DNA of 64,000 nt from Nonlabens arenilitoris (lineage in GTDB: Bacteria; Bacteroidota; Bacteroidia; Flavobacteriales; Flavobacteriaceae): the NCBI RefSeq assembly GCF_002954765.1, contig NZ_MTPW01000001.1:2617501-2681500 (forward strand), read 5' to 3'. The notes under the pieces are model-generated. The model did not search any database, was not told where the DNA came from, and worked only from the letters and a program-made list of their open reading frames with translations. Positions within the stretch are counted from its first letter, which is position 1, and every line of letters begins with the position of its first letter. Below are positions 27,434 to 35,902 of this stretch, one piece after another. The position numbers were made by a program, and so were the translations under genes.

Positions 27434-27943
27434 CTATTCAGTTGTATATAATTTCACTACTTTCTTTAAGTTGATGGCATCGTTTATTATATAGAAATAT
27501 TCTAATTGCCATTTTTGAGTTCTTTCCGCCTGTTTATTCTTTGCAATGTCCCAATTTGGATAAACCCGAAACGCTCTTTTTCCTTCTTTTTTGGTTGTGG
27601 ATATGATCCCTTTTTTAATCAACACGGATTTAGGAAAAACAAATTGACCAAAGTCATTTTCGGTTCGCACGTTTACAGTATAAAAATCAATTGGATCGTT
27701 TTCTTCAAAAGGTTCTATGGGGCCTTTTTCGTTCCGCTTCCAAAATGTAACAAACTGTCCAACTTTTTTAGGCGTTATTTTTGAATTTCGGCTTATTATT
27801 TTCTGTCCATTCAAGTCAAATCGGCACGCATTATATTCCTTACTTTCGTGCTCAATTTGAAAGTCGGAAATTTTTAGTCCGCATTTTGTATACACTTCGT
27901 TATTTATTTTATTTAAATTATCATCCATTTTTTTATTCAGCAT
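27434..27943 (-). CDS. MepB family protein
   Basis: The product is 169 residues. YNACRFDLNGQKIISRNSKI, KVGQFVTFWKRNEKGPI and GKRAFRVYPNW are conserved stretches of MepB, a family named from the Staphylococcus mepRAB locus and of unknown function. The cassette's ends still share TAAGTAA (left 27412-27421, right around 27977-27985), so its borders can be traced. Confidence 0.85.
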   Translation of the reverse strand: MLNKKMDDNLNKINNEVYTKCGLKISDFQIEHESKEYNACRFDLNGQKIISRNSKITPKKVGQFVTFWKRNEKGPIEPFEENDPIDFYTVNVRTENDFGQFVFPKSVLIKKGIISTTKKEGKRAFRVYPNWDIAKNKQAERTQKWQLEYFYIINDAINLKKVVKLYTTE

Positions 27944-27984
27944 GAATTTAAATTTAGAACAAAATTTTGTTCAATGTTACTTAT

Positions 27985-28107
27985 AACGATCTAAATTACA
28001 AGTATTTGTGTGGTTGAGTTTTTAAATTTGTAAATACACATTAAACTGAAAATACGCGAGGATATACAGAAGTAGGTGAGTACAAGCAATTACTAATAAC
28101 TATAGTT
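27985..28107. repeat. attC-like hairpin site 1 (degenerate)
   Basis: Runs from AACGATC to CTATAGTTG. The inner stem GAAAATACGCGAGGATATAC is a decayed version of GAAAATCCGCGAGGATTTTC. Confidence 0.65.
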
Positions 28108-28118
28108 GTGCTCTGGTT

Positions 28119-29432
28119 TTAATTACTTGTATATTTATTTTCTTCTTCACTTGCCCAAATTTGTTGATATACGGCACTACGAAAAGAATCGTTTAACTCA
28201 TATCCTGGTTTGCGAACTGCGTTATTCTGGGACATAATGATACCTACAAAATTTCTTTTTGGATCTGCCCAGAAATAGGTGCATTCATATCCACCACCTA
28301 TCCAAAGTCCTGCTTCTCCTTGTTTTTTGGTCTCCATAGACTCACCGCTGATCCACAAATTATAACCATTATAACCATAAGGGCTGTCTTTTTGAGTATG
28401 TGGGGCATAAATATCTTCTACGGTTTCCTTATCTAGAAATCTATAATTATTTAATTCGCCTCTTTTTAAAAGCATTCGAACAAAATCGGCATATCCATCT
28501 GCCGTAGCGACCATTCCTTCTCCACCTAAATATAAGGGATGATTAACATCATAGTCAGGTACATCAGGACCAAGAATATCTAGCTCACCTTTACGAGCAA
28601 CTCTTAATACAGAATCTCTTCCTGTAAAACGAGGAAGCAAATCAATGTTTTCAGGTAATCTATACCGTAAACCTTCAATATGCATAGGGTCGGTGATGCG
28701 TTCTTTTACCAGTTCATTTAAATTTTTACCGGTTGCTCTTTCAGCGACAAGTCCTAATACTGTGGTGTTTGTACCATAAAAATAATCTGTACCCGAATGT
28801 TGAATTAATGGTAACTCGGACATCTTTTTAATTAATTCATCAGAGTTCTTAGCCTTGGGTAAGTTTTGTTTTGCGATAAGAGAATCAATACAAGAAAAAC
28901 CAGTTGTGGCATAATAAAAACCAGCCTGATGATTTATTAAATGACGCACAGTCATTACAGAGTCATTAGAAACCAACTTTATAGGACATGCGTTTTCTTT
29001 ATTCTGCCATTCAGAGTCTAACAGACTCGATCCATTATCGGAAACAGCAACTTTGAGATTTTTAAATTCTGGGATATAATTAGTTACTGGATCATCTAGT
29101 TGTAAGGCACCATCTTCAATTAAATCTAATACGGTAGAAATAGTTACAATTTTACTCATGGACCATATACGTACCCAAGTATCGCCATTCACTTCAGTAT
29201 TAGGAAGCAGTGTTTTGTTTACAGCACTATGTTCGTAAATCATATTACCATCGAGATCTTCTATTCTCGCATATACAAAAGGATAAAAATCTTCATCTAC
29301 ATAATGATCTATTACATCATCAATTTTTGTTGTATCGGCAAATTTTAATTGATTCTTGTTCTCTTGTGTACAAGACTGAAGCGCAAATAAGGTAATAAGT
29401 GTAATTAGTGTGAAAGGTGTAAGTTTTTGCAT
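28119..29432 (-). CDS. serine hydrolase lipoprotein, class C beta-lactamase/esterase family
   Basis: The product is about 437 residues. SMSK is the SxxK catalytic motif, YGTNTTVLG provides the tyrosine motif (YxN) and GLWIGGGYE the third motif region. MQKLTPFTLITLITLFALQSC is a lipoprotein signal, which is why I start at the ATG at 29432 and not the one at 29492. It probably cleaves esters or peptides in the envelope; beta-lactam hydrolysis cannot be claimed. Confidence 0.85.
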   Translation of the reverse strand: MQKLTPFTLITLITLFALQSCTQENKNQLKFADTTKIDDVIDHYVDEDFYPFVYARIEDLDGNMIYEHSAVNKTLLPNTEVNGDTWVRIWSMSKIVTISTVLDLIEDGALQLDDPVTNYIPEFKNLKVAVSDNGSSLLDSEWQNKENACPIKLVSNDSVMTVRHLINHQAGFYYATTGFSCIDSLIAKQNLPKAKNSDELIKKMSELPLIQHSGTDYFYGTNTTVLGLVAERATGKNLNELVKERITDPMHIEGLRYRLPENIDLLPRFTGRDSVLRVARKGELDILGPDVPDYDVNHPLYLGGEGMVATADGYADFVRMLLKRGELNNYRFLDKETVEDIYAPHTQKDSPYGYNGYNLWISGESMETKKQGEAGLWIGGGYECTYFWADPKRNFVGIIMSQNNAVRKPGYELNDSFRSAVYQQIWASEEENKYTSN

Positions 29433-29565
29433 TGCTGTAGTGACGAATAAATATTTTAGAAAGTGATTATGAATTGAATCATGAAACACCATTTTAGAGC
29501 CTCTAAATTAAGCAATAAAAGAAGTAGTGATTATATTTTTTACTATAACGATATAGTTCAGCAGT

Positions 29566-29624
29566 AATAACAACTCAACTGAACGAAGAAGAGTGTTGGT
29601 TTTTACGTTAGTTCTTTGTTGTAA
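29566..29624. repeat. short hairpin repeat, family B, copy 4
   Basis: AACGAAGAAG ... AGTTCTTTGTT, followed by GTAACAC-GTTTTTTATTC. It thus ends in the same GTT-N7-GTT form as the long sites. Confidence 0.6.
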
Positions 29625-29632
29625 CACGTTTT

Positions 29633-30118
29633 TTATTCATTTAGATTATCAATTATGTGTTCAGTCAGATAATCATTTTTTTTATCCAGAAATATGATTG
29701 TCGGTCCGTATACATTGTTAATTGCAAGAAGTCCATATTTCTCACTAAATAAAATCGGTCCAGTTGCGTCATCTGCATAATCTAATGTATCATAATAGTC
29801 AAACTCCAACCCTTGAAGTTCATCATTTGTGAAAGGCTTTTTGCTAGTTTTCACAAACTTGTCAAATCCGAATAGAAGAGAGTCAGATTGAATAATCTTT
29901 TTAATAAAAATAGTTTTTGATGTGTCTATTTGATTGACATATTTATAATTCAGAGAATTTTTCGTTTTGTTGAAAGTCAAATTGAACTTTTCATTTTTCG
30001 ATTCTGAACCAAAGAATATCGTTGCATTCATTTCAGATTTCCATTCCGTATTTTTTTCAGAACATCCGAAACAAAAAGTAAATATCAATATGTATTTTAA
30101 TAGGTTAGAACAAACCAT
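29633..30118 (-). CDS. small predicted lipoprotein, unknown
   Basis: The product is 161 residues. MVCSNLLKYILIFTFCFGCSE is a lipoprotein signal with the lipobox FCFGC. The rest is beta-rich with no known motif. Its right border keeps only the last 17 bases of a long hairpin, so a deletion has probably fused it to the next cassette. Confidence 0.65.
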   Translation of the reverse strand: MVCSNLLKYILIFTFCFGCSEKNTEWKSEMNATIFFGSESKNEKFNLTFNKTKNSLNYKYVNQIDTSKTIFIKKIIQSDSLLFGFDKFVKTSKKPFTNDELQGLEFDYYDTLDYADDATGPILFSEKYGLLAINNVYGPTIIFLDKKNDYLTEHIIDNLNE

Positions 30119-30134
30119 TAATTTTATACGGTGC
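30118..30134. repeat. remnant of an attC-like site
   Basis: TTAATTTTATACGGTGCTG is the right end of a standard site; the left 100 bases are missing. Confidence 0.6.
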
Positions 30135-30148
30135 TGTGCGTTCGTTTT

Positions 30149-30787
30149 TTAATTCAATTCATATTCAGTTAATTCCTCTTTTAGCTCTTTCGATGTCAAA
30201 AGAGGTTTCCTTTCCAAGTGAGCAAATCCATATCCATTTCCTTGAACAAAAGCAGGTAAATAATTTTTTCCAATTTCTAAAATTATTCCAACATCTATTA
30301 AGTTTGAAAATTCTCCGTTTACTTTTTTAGCTTCATCTGAATTCGGCTTGCATAATATTTGGTCGTGATAACTACTTGTAGTTCCATCGAGTAATTTTTC
30401 GATTTCACTTTTTCTTATTCTAGCTATTTTACTTAAAATTCTGTTCCATTTAGAGTCGATTTTTTCGACTTTAGCTGGTTCTGTTATAGAATCAGTAAAA
30501 TACAGAAAAGTCCGTACTCTTTTTATATCCTTTATTTGTTCGTTTTTAGTGATTATTTTTGCATTTTCAGTAGGATTGTATTTATTTTCAATTTCGAGAA
30601 TTTTGACCGTCATCGCTTCATCACCTTTATTTTGCGAACTAGCAATTTCAGGCACACATTCTAGTTCAATATAATAATTATCAAACTCAAATATGACTTT
30701 TACGAATTCAGTCCATATTCGTTTTGGTTCAGATTTTTTTAGTTTCTGAATTATCTTTTTTTCTATGATGTTAAATGTATATTCCAC
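30149..30787 (-). CDS. cassette protein of unknown function
   Basis: The product is 212 residues, starting at a GTG codon (MEYTFNIIEKKIIQKLKKSE). It is a mixed alpha/beta protein rich in lysine and glutamate, without signal peptide or membrane helix. No family is recognised. The cassette ends pair: GTGCGTT on the left at about 30132 and GACGCAC on the right at 30800. Confidence 0.65.
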   Translation of the reverse strand: MEYTFNIIEKKIIQKLKKSEPKRIWTEFVKVIFEFDNYYIELECVPEIASSQNKGDEAMTVKILEIENKYNPTENAKIITKNEQIKDIKRVRTFLYFTDSITEPAKVEKIDSKWNRILSKIARIRKSEIEKLLDGTTSSYHDQILCKPNSDEAKKVNGEFSNLIDVGIILEIGKNYLPAFVQGNGYGFAHLERKPLLTSKELKEELTEYELN

Positions 30788-30822
30788 TTTTTCTTAAATG
30801 ACGCACAACGGCAATGGACTAG

Positions 30823-30946
30823 AACGTGTTTGTGTATCGTTAGTAGCGTGGTTAAGCATCTAAATTAGCAAATAAAAACTGAATAGAAAATCCGCGAGGA
30901 TTTTCGTAAGCAGGCTAGAACCTAGCAATAAATTATATACATTGTT
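30823..30946. repeat. attC-like hairpin site 2
   Basis: AACG...GTT, 124 bp. The inner stem is GAAAATCCGCGAGGATTTTC and the outer arms are GTGTAT and ATATAC. It is preceded by GGCAATGGACTAG, the right end of the gene-less module, and followed by GTTAGGC, which equals the classical integron core. Confidence 0.8.
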
Positions 30947-31481
30947 AGGCGTTGTTATTTATTTTTCCAATGACTTTATCAATTGTGTCATTAGCTATTT
31001 TCATATCCAATCTAAAAAATTCTCGCCTTGGGTCAACTCTATAGGAATCTAAAATTTCGTGAATTTCTTTTTCCGCTATCTTACAATCTTTAACTGCCCA
31101 TTCTCGCATGACCGCAAATTTATCGGGAACACTTGTTTTTGATAGTTGTTTAGCTCTTTCTTCTGTTTTTTTTGTGGTTAAGCCTATTTTATATATATCT
31201 TTTTCGAATGTTGCATTTCTCATCACATAAATAAATCCAGCATTCTCTCCTTGAAACTCTTGTTGTTCTTGGTTATTAGAAATTATTAAATCGTTTGTAT
31301 TTGCTTGAAAAAAACTTTCTGTTTTATTTACCCAAGTTTTTCCTGTCACTTGTCTTCCTTTTTTGTCTGTACCGAATTCTTCTGGAGAAAGATTTTTCCA
31401 ATATCCACCATTTTCAATCTTAAAGTTTTCGTCTCTCAGAACGATTCTGTCTGCAGAAAATCTGTTTTCTCTATTTAACAT
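30945..31481 (-). CDS. GIY-YIG-like T5orf172 nuclease domain, C-terminal part of a split gene
   Basis: The product is 178 residues. GFIYVMRN, DIYKIGLTTKKTEERAKQL and RREFFRLD are the core of T5orf172/MUG113 domains, relatives of GIY-YIG nucleases. Upstream of the ATG the frame stays open back to about 31573 and reads INSPIKKRKYKTVESKYK and IRNRSLWM, continuing the protein encoded by the overlapping upstream frame. I read the two as one gene of about 550 codons broken at a run of seven A (31559-31565). The shown start is therefore only nominal. Confidence 0.75.
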   Translation of the reverse strand: MLNRENRFSADRIVLRDENFKIENGGYWKNLSPEEFGTDKKGRQVTGKTWVNKTESFFQANTNDLIISNNQEQQEFQGENAGFIYVMRNATFEKDIYKIGLTTKKTEERAKQLSKTSVPDKFAVMREWAVKDCKIAEKEIHEILDSYRVDPRREFFRLDMKIANDTIDKVIGKINNNA

Positions 31482-31555
31482 CCATAAAGAACGATTTCTA
31501 ATCTTATATTTTGATTCTACAGTTTTATATTTTCTTTTTTTAATAGGACTGTTGA

Positions 31556-32572
31556 TTATTTTTTTAATAATGTTTCATGTTCTTCTTCCTCAATATCATC
31601 TTCGAAAGTGTTAAAATAATATGGCAGATATAAAACTGCTTTTGCAAGTTCAAAAATTGAACTATAACCTTCAACTTCCGAAAGCATATTTTGAAAGGCT
31701 TCTTGAAAATCCTTTGATGTCCATTCTCCGTTTTTTACAAAACCAGTTATGTCATCGGTCAAAATTGAAAAAGAATTCCCTTCATCTTTTGCTACATATC
31801 TTGCGTCTAAAGTTTCAGTTTCTAAGTCAAGCCTACAAGCTATTAATACTTTCCATAAATTTTGATTGTCATTTAATCGAACAGCCTCTCTTTTTCTCTC
31901 TTCTGCTGGCTTTATGTTTTCTTTTCCAGGTATTCTACTTTTAGGTAATGGAACTAATTCTTTGGTTTTTTGTTCAGTATCAATTATTTCTCCTGTTAAA
32001 AAAAGCATTGTTACTTCATCTCCTCTCCTAAGTATTGAAACTCCTGCGATTACAAATTCACTACCTTCTTCTGTCTTAAATGTGATTTCGTTAATTTCTG
32101 AACCTACATTGTAATTATAAATCAGGTCCTCTTCAAAATTTCCTTTAATAAAATTAATGTTGAACTCAAAATCTCTTGAAGTATAGAAGTCTAAAAAATC
32201 ATAAAAAGAAATTAAGTAATCTTCTTCTTCAAGTAATTTCCATGAATTTACAGTTTTATCGAGGTCAAAAAATGCTTCCATTACATTGAACATAATTGGC
32301 ATTTTTCGATGTCCATATGTCCAAGACCGATGATTAAATTCTTTTAGAAAATGTCTTATTTCAAAATCCATATTCAGACCAACTCCATTTGAATCTTGAA
32401 GTTCTAGTGTATTGACTGCCTTTTTTAAATTATCACGCAATTTTTTTTTGAGAGCTGGATTTTCTCTCATATGTTGTTCGTGACGAGCTTTGACTTTTTT
32501 GAATTCTTCAGTCGATTCGTCCGGAACAGCATCTTTTGAATATTCTATTCTTCTTTTTATGTGCTCTTTCAT
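31556..32572 (-). CDS. N-terminal part of the split T5orf172 protein, unknown domain
   Basis: The product is 338 residues: an N-terminal coiled coil (to about 55), then an alpha/beta body ending in an acidic tail FEDDIEEEEHETLLKK. The stop follows AAAAAA TAA directly. A +1 shift in the A run would join it to the nuclease-domain frame downstream. No motif identifies the body alone. Confidence 0.7.
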   Translation of the reverse strand: MKEHIKRRIEYSKDAVPDESTEEFKKVKARHEQHMRENPALKKKLRDNLKKAVNTLELQDSNGVGLNMDFEIRHFLKEFNHRSWTYGHRKMPIMFNVMEAFFDLDKTVNSWKLLEEEDYLISFYDFLDFYTSRDFEFNINFIKGNFEEDLIYNYNVGSEINEITFKTEEGSEFVIAGVSILRRGDEVTMLFLTGEIIDTEQKTKELVPLPKSRIPGKENIKPAEERKREAVRLNDNQNLWKVLIACRLDLETETLDARYVAKDEGNSFSILTDDITGFVKNGEWTSKDFQEAFQNMLSEVEGYSSIFELAKAVLYLPYYFNTFEDDIEEEEHETLLKK

Positions 32573-32593
32573 ATGAGTGCTCTAATAACGCCT

Positions 32594-33007
32594 AATGGCA
32601 AAGGTATAAGGCGAGTGAGGCGTTTTAGCCGGTACGCGTTGACCTTTTGGTTGTTGATTAGTGGTTGTGAAGTTACAGATTTTTGGAATAATCACAGCCT
32701 CGCTATAAGCCTTTAAAACGTCTCAATCGCCATTATACAACGTTCTTGTTTGTTTCCTAGCGGCTGACGTGAATTGGGTAAGTACAAGCTGACTATTGCT
32801 CAAGAGGTTTTACAGCTTTGCCATTATTGTCTCCGACGAGCACAGCGAGAGGAAGACAGTTGAGTAGGTTGGGAGACTTGTGATTTATAATTACTATGGC
32901 AGGTTGATCTTTTGCAGCGTTATTGCAGTTCTATAGTTTCTAATCCCAAGTGAGTAATTATAAATTACAAAAGCGAAAACCTACGGCCGCAGGCAATGGA
33001 CTAGAAC
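32594..33007. repeat. long array module, copy 1 (414 bp)
   Basis: Starts AATGGCAAAGGTATAAGGCG and ends GGCAATGGACTAGAAC. Within it, AATGGCAAAG pairs with CTTTGCCATT about 240 bp later, and GTATAAGGCGA pairs with TCGCCATTATAC inside that. The second half is a separate hairpin built on TTGTGATTTATAATTACT and AGTAATTATAAATTACAA. No open frame. This copy and copy 2 have GTCTCCGACGAGCACAGCGA-type filler where others have CTAGTCC. Confidence 0.85.
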
Positions 33008-33128
33008 GGTTTTGTATAAGATTAGTTGCGTTGTTTAAGCAACTAATTTAGCAAATACAAGCCGAATAGAAAATCCGCGAGGATTTTCGTAAGTAGGCTT
33101 GCACTAGCAATTAATTTTATACGGTGTT
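33005..33128. repeat. attC-like hairpin site 3
   Basis: 124 bp. The outer arms GTATAAGATT/AATTTTATAC differ from other sites but still pair. The inner stem is GAAAATCCGCGAGGATTTTC. Confidence 0.8.
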
Positions 33129-33776
33129 GTGTACCGTTTTTATTCTTCTTTTATATTCCAATTTTCGTTTAACTGATGCAAATAATAAAATTCCGTTGCA
33201 TATAAAAAATGCCAGAATTATTATGTGAAATCCACTATTCCAGATAGTATTAATTATTAAAAATATTAAAAGTGAAGAAAGTAAATAAACATTGAAATTC
33301 ACATTCGAAAGATTGGATTTTGCTTGTTCTAAATCAACCTCTTTCTTTTTGTTCTGATTTAACTTTAATTCAGAAGTCAGTTTTTCAAAGTTCTCAAATT
33401 CCAAATCGGTAATTTCCATCGTTCCACTAAAGTCTGTAATCTTAATCTTTCTGTATACAGTTCCTTTAAAGGCAAAGAAGTTTTCTAATTTCAGTTTTTT
33501 AATTTTAGCCAAGTCGATTTTTTCTTTTTTTAATAAAAACGGATAGATGGAAACGATACTATTATTGTCAATAACTAATATTCTAAATTTATATAGAGTA
33601 TAAAAAAAGAATCCGATAAAAAGTAAAATCATAAATCCCATTATGATTTTTCCAACTATAAATAAGTCGCCAGCAAATACATTTTTATTTAATGATAAGA
33701 ATGTCAAAGTTCCACTACATAGAAGCATTATGAAAAACCAAAATGATGTAAATATGTTATTAATTCCGATTTTCAT
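33117..33776 (-). CDS. four-helix membrane protein, possible PH-like domain
   Basis: The product is 219 residues. Two membrane helices lie at about 8-28 and 42-64, a beta-rich cytosolic part follows (VSIYPFLLKKEKIDLAKIKK and onward to about 135), then two more helices at 160-180 and 183-200. The layout resembles bacterial PH-domain membrane proteins. Function unknown. Its final codons come from the site upstream on the plus strand. Confidence 0.65.
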   Translation of the reverse strand: MKIGINNIFTSFWFFIMLLCSGTLTFLSLNKNVFAGDLFIVGKIIMGFMILLFIGFFFYTLYKFRILVIDNNSIVSIYPFLLKKEKIDLAKIKKLKLENFFAFKGTVYRKIKITDFSGTMEITDLEFENFEKLTSELKLNQNKKKEVDLEQAKSNLSNVNFNVYLLSSLLIFLIINTIWNSGFHIIILAFFICNGILLFASVKRKLEYKRRIKTVHNTV

Positions 33777-33807
33777 TTAGTTTCGAGGTTTTTCTCAAAT
33801 TGCGTAC

Positions 33808-34221
33808 AATGGCAAAGGTATAAGGCGAGTGAGGCGTTTTAGCCGGTACGCGTAGACCTTTTGGTTGTTGGTTAATGGTTGTGAAGTTACAGAATTTTGG
33901 AATAATCACAGCCTCGCTATAAGCCTTTAAAACGTCTCAATCGCCATTATACAACGTTTTTGTTTGTTTCCTAGCGGCTGGCGTGAATTGGGTAAGTACA
34001 AGCTGACTATTGCTCAAGAGGTTTTACAGCTTTGCCATTATTGTCTCCGACGAGCACAGCGAGAGGAAGACAGTTGAGTAGGTTGGGAGACTTGTGATTT
34101 ATAATTACTAAAGCTGGTTGATCTTTTGCAGAGTTATTACAGTGCTATAGTTTCTAATCCCAAGAGCGTAATTATAAATTACAAAAGCGAAAACCTACGG
34201 CCGCAGGCAATGGACTAGAAC
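33808..34221. repeat. long array module, copy 2 (414 bp)
   Basis: Nearly identical to copy 1, including the GTCTCCGACG filler. It begins at AAT after GCGTAC. Confidence 0.85.
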
Positions 34222-34341
34222 GGTCTCGGCTATGAGTAGTTGCGTGGTTTAGCACTTAGCTTTGCAAGTACACACCAAACTGAAAATCCGCGAGGATTTT
34301 CAGAAGTAGGCGAGAACAAGCAATTACTTATAGCCATTGTT
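34219..34341. repeat. attC-like hairpin site 4
   Basis: 123 bp. Outer arms GGCTATGAG/CTTATAGCC, inner stem CTGAAAATCC/GGATTTTCAG. Followed by GTT-GTGCTTA. Confidence 0.8.
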
Positions 34342-34353
34342 GTGCTTAGTGAT

Positions 34354-35364
34354 TTATTTTTTTCTTTCAACTTCTTTTTTTATTCCATCTAAGTCTGGTT
34401 GAATTGTCATCCAGTTAATGTTTAATATTTCAAGTCTTTTTAAAACTTGCCAAGCAACTCTATGTGATAGAGTAAATAAACTTGGTTTTCCAATTTTTTC
34501 ATTTATTAATCGCTCGTTATCAGCACTCTTTTTACAATCAAATAAATAATTATCTAATGATTTTATTTTACCTTCTTTGTTAAAAAGATTTTCGTCAATT
34601 GAACGACCTTTAAAATAATTAATAAACAGTCCTTGTTGTGCTACCATATTATTATTCTGAAATCCTTCAACGAATATTCTTTTTAAATAAAAGTCTTCTT
34701 GACATATTTCAATTAATCTTTCTGGAATTGCCCAAATTCCAATTTTAGAATTATCCTCTTTTTTTGGATGTTTTATATTCTCAGTAGCAAAAAATATTGC
34801 CTTGTTTGGATTAAAAGTAAAATCTAATAATCTCGTATGAACACCATAATGTTGAGCTAAAGCTAATTCTTTTAATTGTTCTGGTTTTGGAAAATCTTCT
34901 ATTAAGTCAAATGCTTTAAACTTATCATCAATTAAAGTTGAGTTAATTAGTTTAAAGGAATCATCTTCAATTTTATATCCTAAACTATTTAAACCTCTAA
35001 TGAAATTTATAAAATCCGTTAATTCAGGCAAAAAATGACCATTTCCTGATTTTAGCACATTTAAACTATTGTTTTCTTTGTTGGAATTTAAATCTCGAAA
35101 TGCAGTTGGGATTAATTTCCAGTTAAAGTCTCGATGTCCTCTAAATATGTATTTTGCACCAATATTGGCATAGCTTGTCTCATAAAATTCAGAGAAAGGG
35201 TCGTTAAAACATTCAAAAAAACCATCACAATTTTCTTCGAAGTCATAAACCCAATGAGTAATTTCATCAATCGGTTTTACACCTCGAATTATTTTTCCAA
35301 AGGGATTTATTTCAGGTTCGTGTTGAAGCCTTAATTCTATGGGTAATTCTTTTAATTGATTCAT
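34354..35364 (-). CDS. FRG domain protein
   Basis: The product is about 336 residues from the ATG at 35362-35364. YIFRGHRDFNWKLIPTAFR and LAQHYGVHTRLLDFTFNPNKA are the two conserved blocks of the FRG domain, a family found in accessory and defence-linked regions. A longer frame to 35484 is open, but those 40 residues are encoded by the repeat module, so I reject it. Cassette ends GTGCTTA and TAAGCAC pair. Confidence 0.88.
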   Translation of the reverse strand: MNQLKELPIELRLQHEPEINPFGKIIRGVKPIDEITHWVYDFEENCDGFFECFNDPFSEFYETSYANIGAKYIFRGHRDFNWKLIPTAFRDLNSNKENNSLNVLKSGNGHFLPELTDFINFIRGLNSLGYKIEDDSFKLINSTLIDDKFKAFDLIEDFPKPEQLKELALAQHYGVHTRLLDFTFNPNKAIFFATENIKHPKKEDNSKIGIWAIPERLIEICQEDFYLKRIFVEGFQNNNMVAQQGLFINYFKGRSIDENLFNKEGKIKSLDNYLFDCKKSADNERLINEKIGKPSLFTLSHRVAWQVLKRLEILNINWMTIQPDLDGIKKEVERKK

Positions 35365-35382
35365 TTTTTCCTCATTAAGCAC

Positions 35383-35770
35383 AATGGCAAAGGTATAAGG
35401 CGAGTGAGGCGTTTTAGCCGGTACGCGTAGACCTTTTGGTTGTTGGTTAATGGATGTGAAGTTACAGAATTTTGGAACAATCACAGCCTCGCTATAAGCC
35501 TTTAAAACGTCTCAATCGCCATTATACAACGTTCTTGTTTGTTTCCTAGCGGCTGGCGTGAATTGGGTAAGTACAAGAATACATTTGGTCAAGAGGTTTT
35601 ACAGCTTTGCCATTCTAGTCCATTGAGTAGGTTGGGAGACTTGTGATTTATAATTACTAAAGCTGGTTGATCTTTTGCAGCGTTATTGCAGTGCTATAGT
35701 TTCTAATCCCAAGAGTGTAATTATAAATTACAAAAGCGAAAACCTACGGCCGCAGGCAATGGACTAGAAC
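35383..35770. repeat. long array module, copy 3 (388 bp)
   Basis: Starts AATGGCAAAGGTATAAGGCG. The second half is bounded by ATT-CTAGTCC-ATT and AAT-GGACTAG-AAC, so it has the form of a gene-less cassette with its own paired 7-mer. Confidence 0.88.
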
Positions 35771-35891
35771 GGGTTTGTGTATGGTTTTGTTGCGTGTTTA
35801 GGTACTAAAGTTAGCAAATGAATCACAAATAGAAAGTCCGCAAGGACTTTCGTAAGTAGGCTATAACTAGCAATGAATTATACACGGTGTT
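35768..35891. repeat. attC-like hairpin site 5
   Basis: 124 bp. Arms GTGTATGGTT and AATTATACAC; inner GAAAGTCCGCAAGGACTTTC. Followed by GTT-ACCCAAC. Confidence 0.85.
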
Positions 35892-35902
35892 ACCCAACGT
35901 TT

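Noticed and set aside
35365..35484. 40-residue N-terminal extension of the FRG protein
   Set aside because: The bases are the conserved start of a repeat module found also after unrelated genes, so this is not part of the gene.
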